Below are positions 6,709 to 6,910 of a stretch of DNA of 6,910 bases, one piece after another (position 1 is the first letter of the stretch; every line of letters starts with the position of its first letter). Both the position numbers and the translations under genes were made by a program. The notes beneath the pieces are model-generated. The model saw nothing but the letters and a program-made list of their open reading frames with translations, had not been told where the DNA came from and did no database searches. The stretch is from an uncultured Cellvibrio sp. Lineage in GTDB: Bacteria; Pseudomonadota; Gammaproteobacteria; Pseudomonadales; Cellvibrionaceae. The stretch spans positions 1 to 6,910 of the forward strand of contig CAMLRJ010000185.1 in assembly GCA_946482345.1 (NCBI GenBank), given 5' to 3'.

Positions 6709-6733
6709 ATTGCGATGGCTTGTAAGTCGCAAT
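6709..6733. promoter_or_regulatory. 25-base dyad upstream of the last gene, possible operator
   Basis: Perfect 7-base arms ATTGCGA (6709-6715) and TCGCAAT (6727-6733) with an 11-base spacer. The right arm abuts the predicted -35 hexamer at 6733-6738, and a further TCGCAA half-site occurs at 6742-6747 inside the promoter spacer. The position suits a regulator binding site; no regulator is identified. Confidence 0.4.
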
Positions 6734-6760
6734 TGATTCCTTCGCAAAAGTAATTTTAAT
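6733..6760 (+). promoter_or_regulatory. Predicted sigma-70 promoter for the last gene
   Basis: TTGATT (6733-6738) and TTTAAT (6755-6760) are separated by 16 bases and lie about 95 bases upstream of the ATG at 6855. Both hexamers are near consensus, but the region is AT-rich, so chance matches are likely. Confidence 0.4.
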
Positions 6761-6854
6761 CTTGATAATTTATCTGCCACAACGGTAGTTAATTCTATCT
6801 TTAATTTTTAAAGCAAGAAATGTTGTTGGCTACATCACTAACAGGAGCTTTAAC

Positions 6855-6910
6855 ATGTTAATTAAAAAAATTGCTATAGGTTCTTTATTGCTAATGTCAG
6901 TTTCTGCTGC
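6855..6910 (+). CDS. Exported protein of unknown function, first 18 codons only
   Basis: An ATG at 6855 follows an AGGAG ribosome site (6843-6847) at an ideal seven-base distance, the best such site in the window. The 18 complete codons read MLIKKIAIGSLLLMSVSA: two lysines, a hydrophobic core and a small-residue end, a typical Sec signal peptide just reaching its cleavage region. The right edge cuts the gene, so nothing can be said of the mature protein. A long AT-rich leader with a promoter and a dyad precedes it. Confidence 0.7.
   Translation, partial: MLIKKIAIGSLLLMSVSA

Larger units (their letters stand above)
6559..6854. other. AT-rich intergenic region without a gene
   Basis: I see no credible gene here; the longest ATG frames I checked are 9-16 codons. 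It contains several inverted repeats, including CTAAAA/TTTTAG at 6605-6620 and CTTTAA/TTAAAG at 6799-6813, a weak terminator-like hairpin, a 25-base dyad and a plausible promoter. It separates the membrane-protein gene from a new exported-protein gene. Confidence 0.6.

Noticed and set aside
6559..6854. Small open frames such as the 16-codon frame near 6590 and the 12-codon frame near 6716
   Set aside because: Too short, no ribosome sites, and no recognisable peptide features.

Overview
The window looks like chromosomal DNA from a gammaproteobacterium, probably of the Cellvibrio / Cellvibrionaceae type. The main evidence is a complete B-family DNA polymerase II with a C-terminal sliding-clamp motif, followed by a KNR4/SMI1-like gene in an arrangement I recall from Pseudomonas-type genomes. 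It also carries a secreted carbohydrate-esterase-2-like SGNH hydrolase, typical of polysaccharide degraders, and a family-1 type lytic transglycosylase. The taxonomic call is inference from protein flavour and gene neighbourhood; no search was run.

Layout. (1) Bases 1-1127, minus strand: a TetR-family regulator gene followed by the 5' part of a gene for an RND-efflux periplasmic adaptor lipoprotein, which runs off the left edge. Two near-identical dyads (arms GTGACYA / TRGTCAC, 10-base spacer) lie upstream of these two genes, one each, and look like the operators of this TetR. (2) Bases 1128-1301: a divergent intergenic region holding the tetR promoter and operator. (3) Bases 1302-5206, plus strand: a secreted CE2-like esterase, polB and a SUKH/SMI1-KNR4-like gene, separated by 24 and 14 bases. 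(4) Bases 5207-6558: a 128-base gap, an exported lytic transglycosylase, then a small three-helix membrane protein of unknown function. (5) Bases 6559-6854: a 296-base AT-rich gap with a weak terminator-like hairpin, a 25-base dyad and a plausible promoter. It leads into the first 18 codons of a new exported protein cut by the right edge.

How the parts work together. The left module is a self-contained, ligand-inducible efflux system: the regulator probably represses itself and the adaptor operon through the paired sites, and the inner-membrane pump gene is expected just beyond base 1. The polB / KNR4-like pair suggests a repair or translesion polymerase with a small accessory protein. The esterase and transglycosylase act outside the cytoplasm on acetylated polysaccharide and on peptidoglycan respectively, with no obvious functional link to polB. 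I see no mobile element, CRISPR array, tRNA or rRNA. The most distinctive signal is the matched operator pair; nothing here clearly amounts to a wholly new system.
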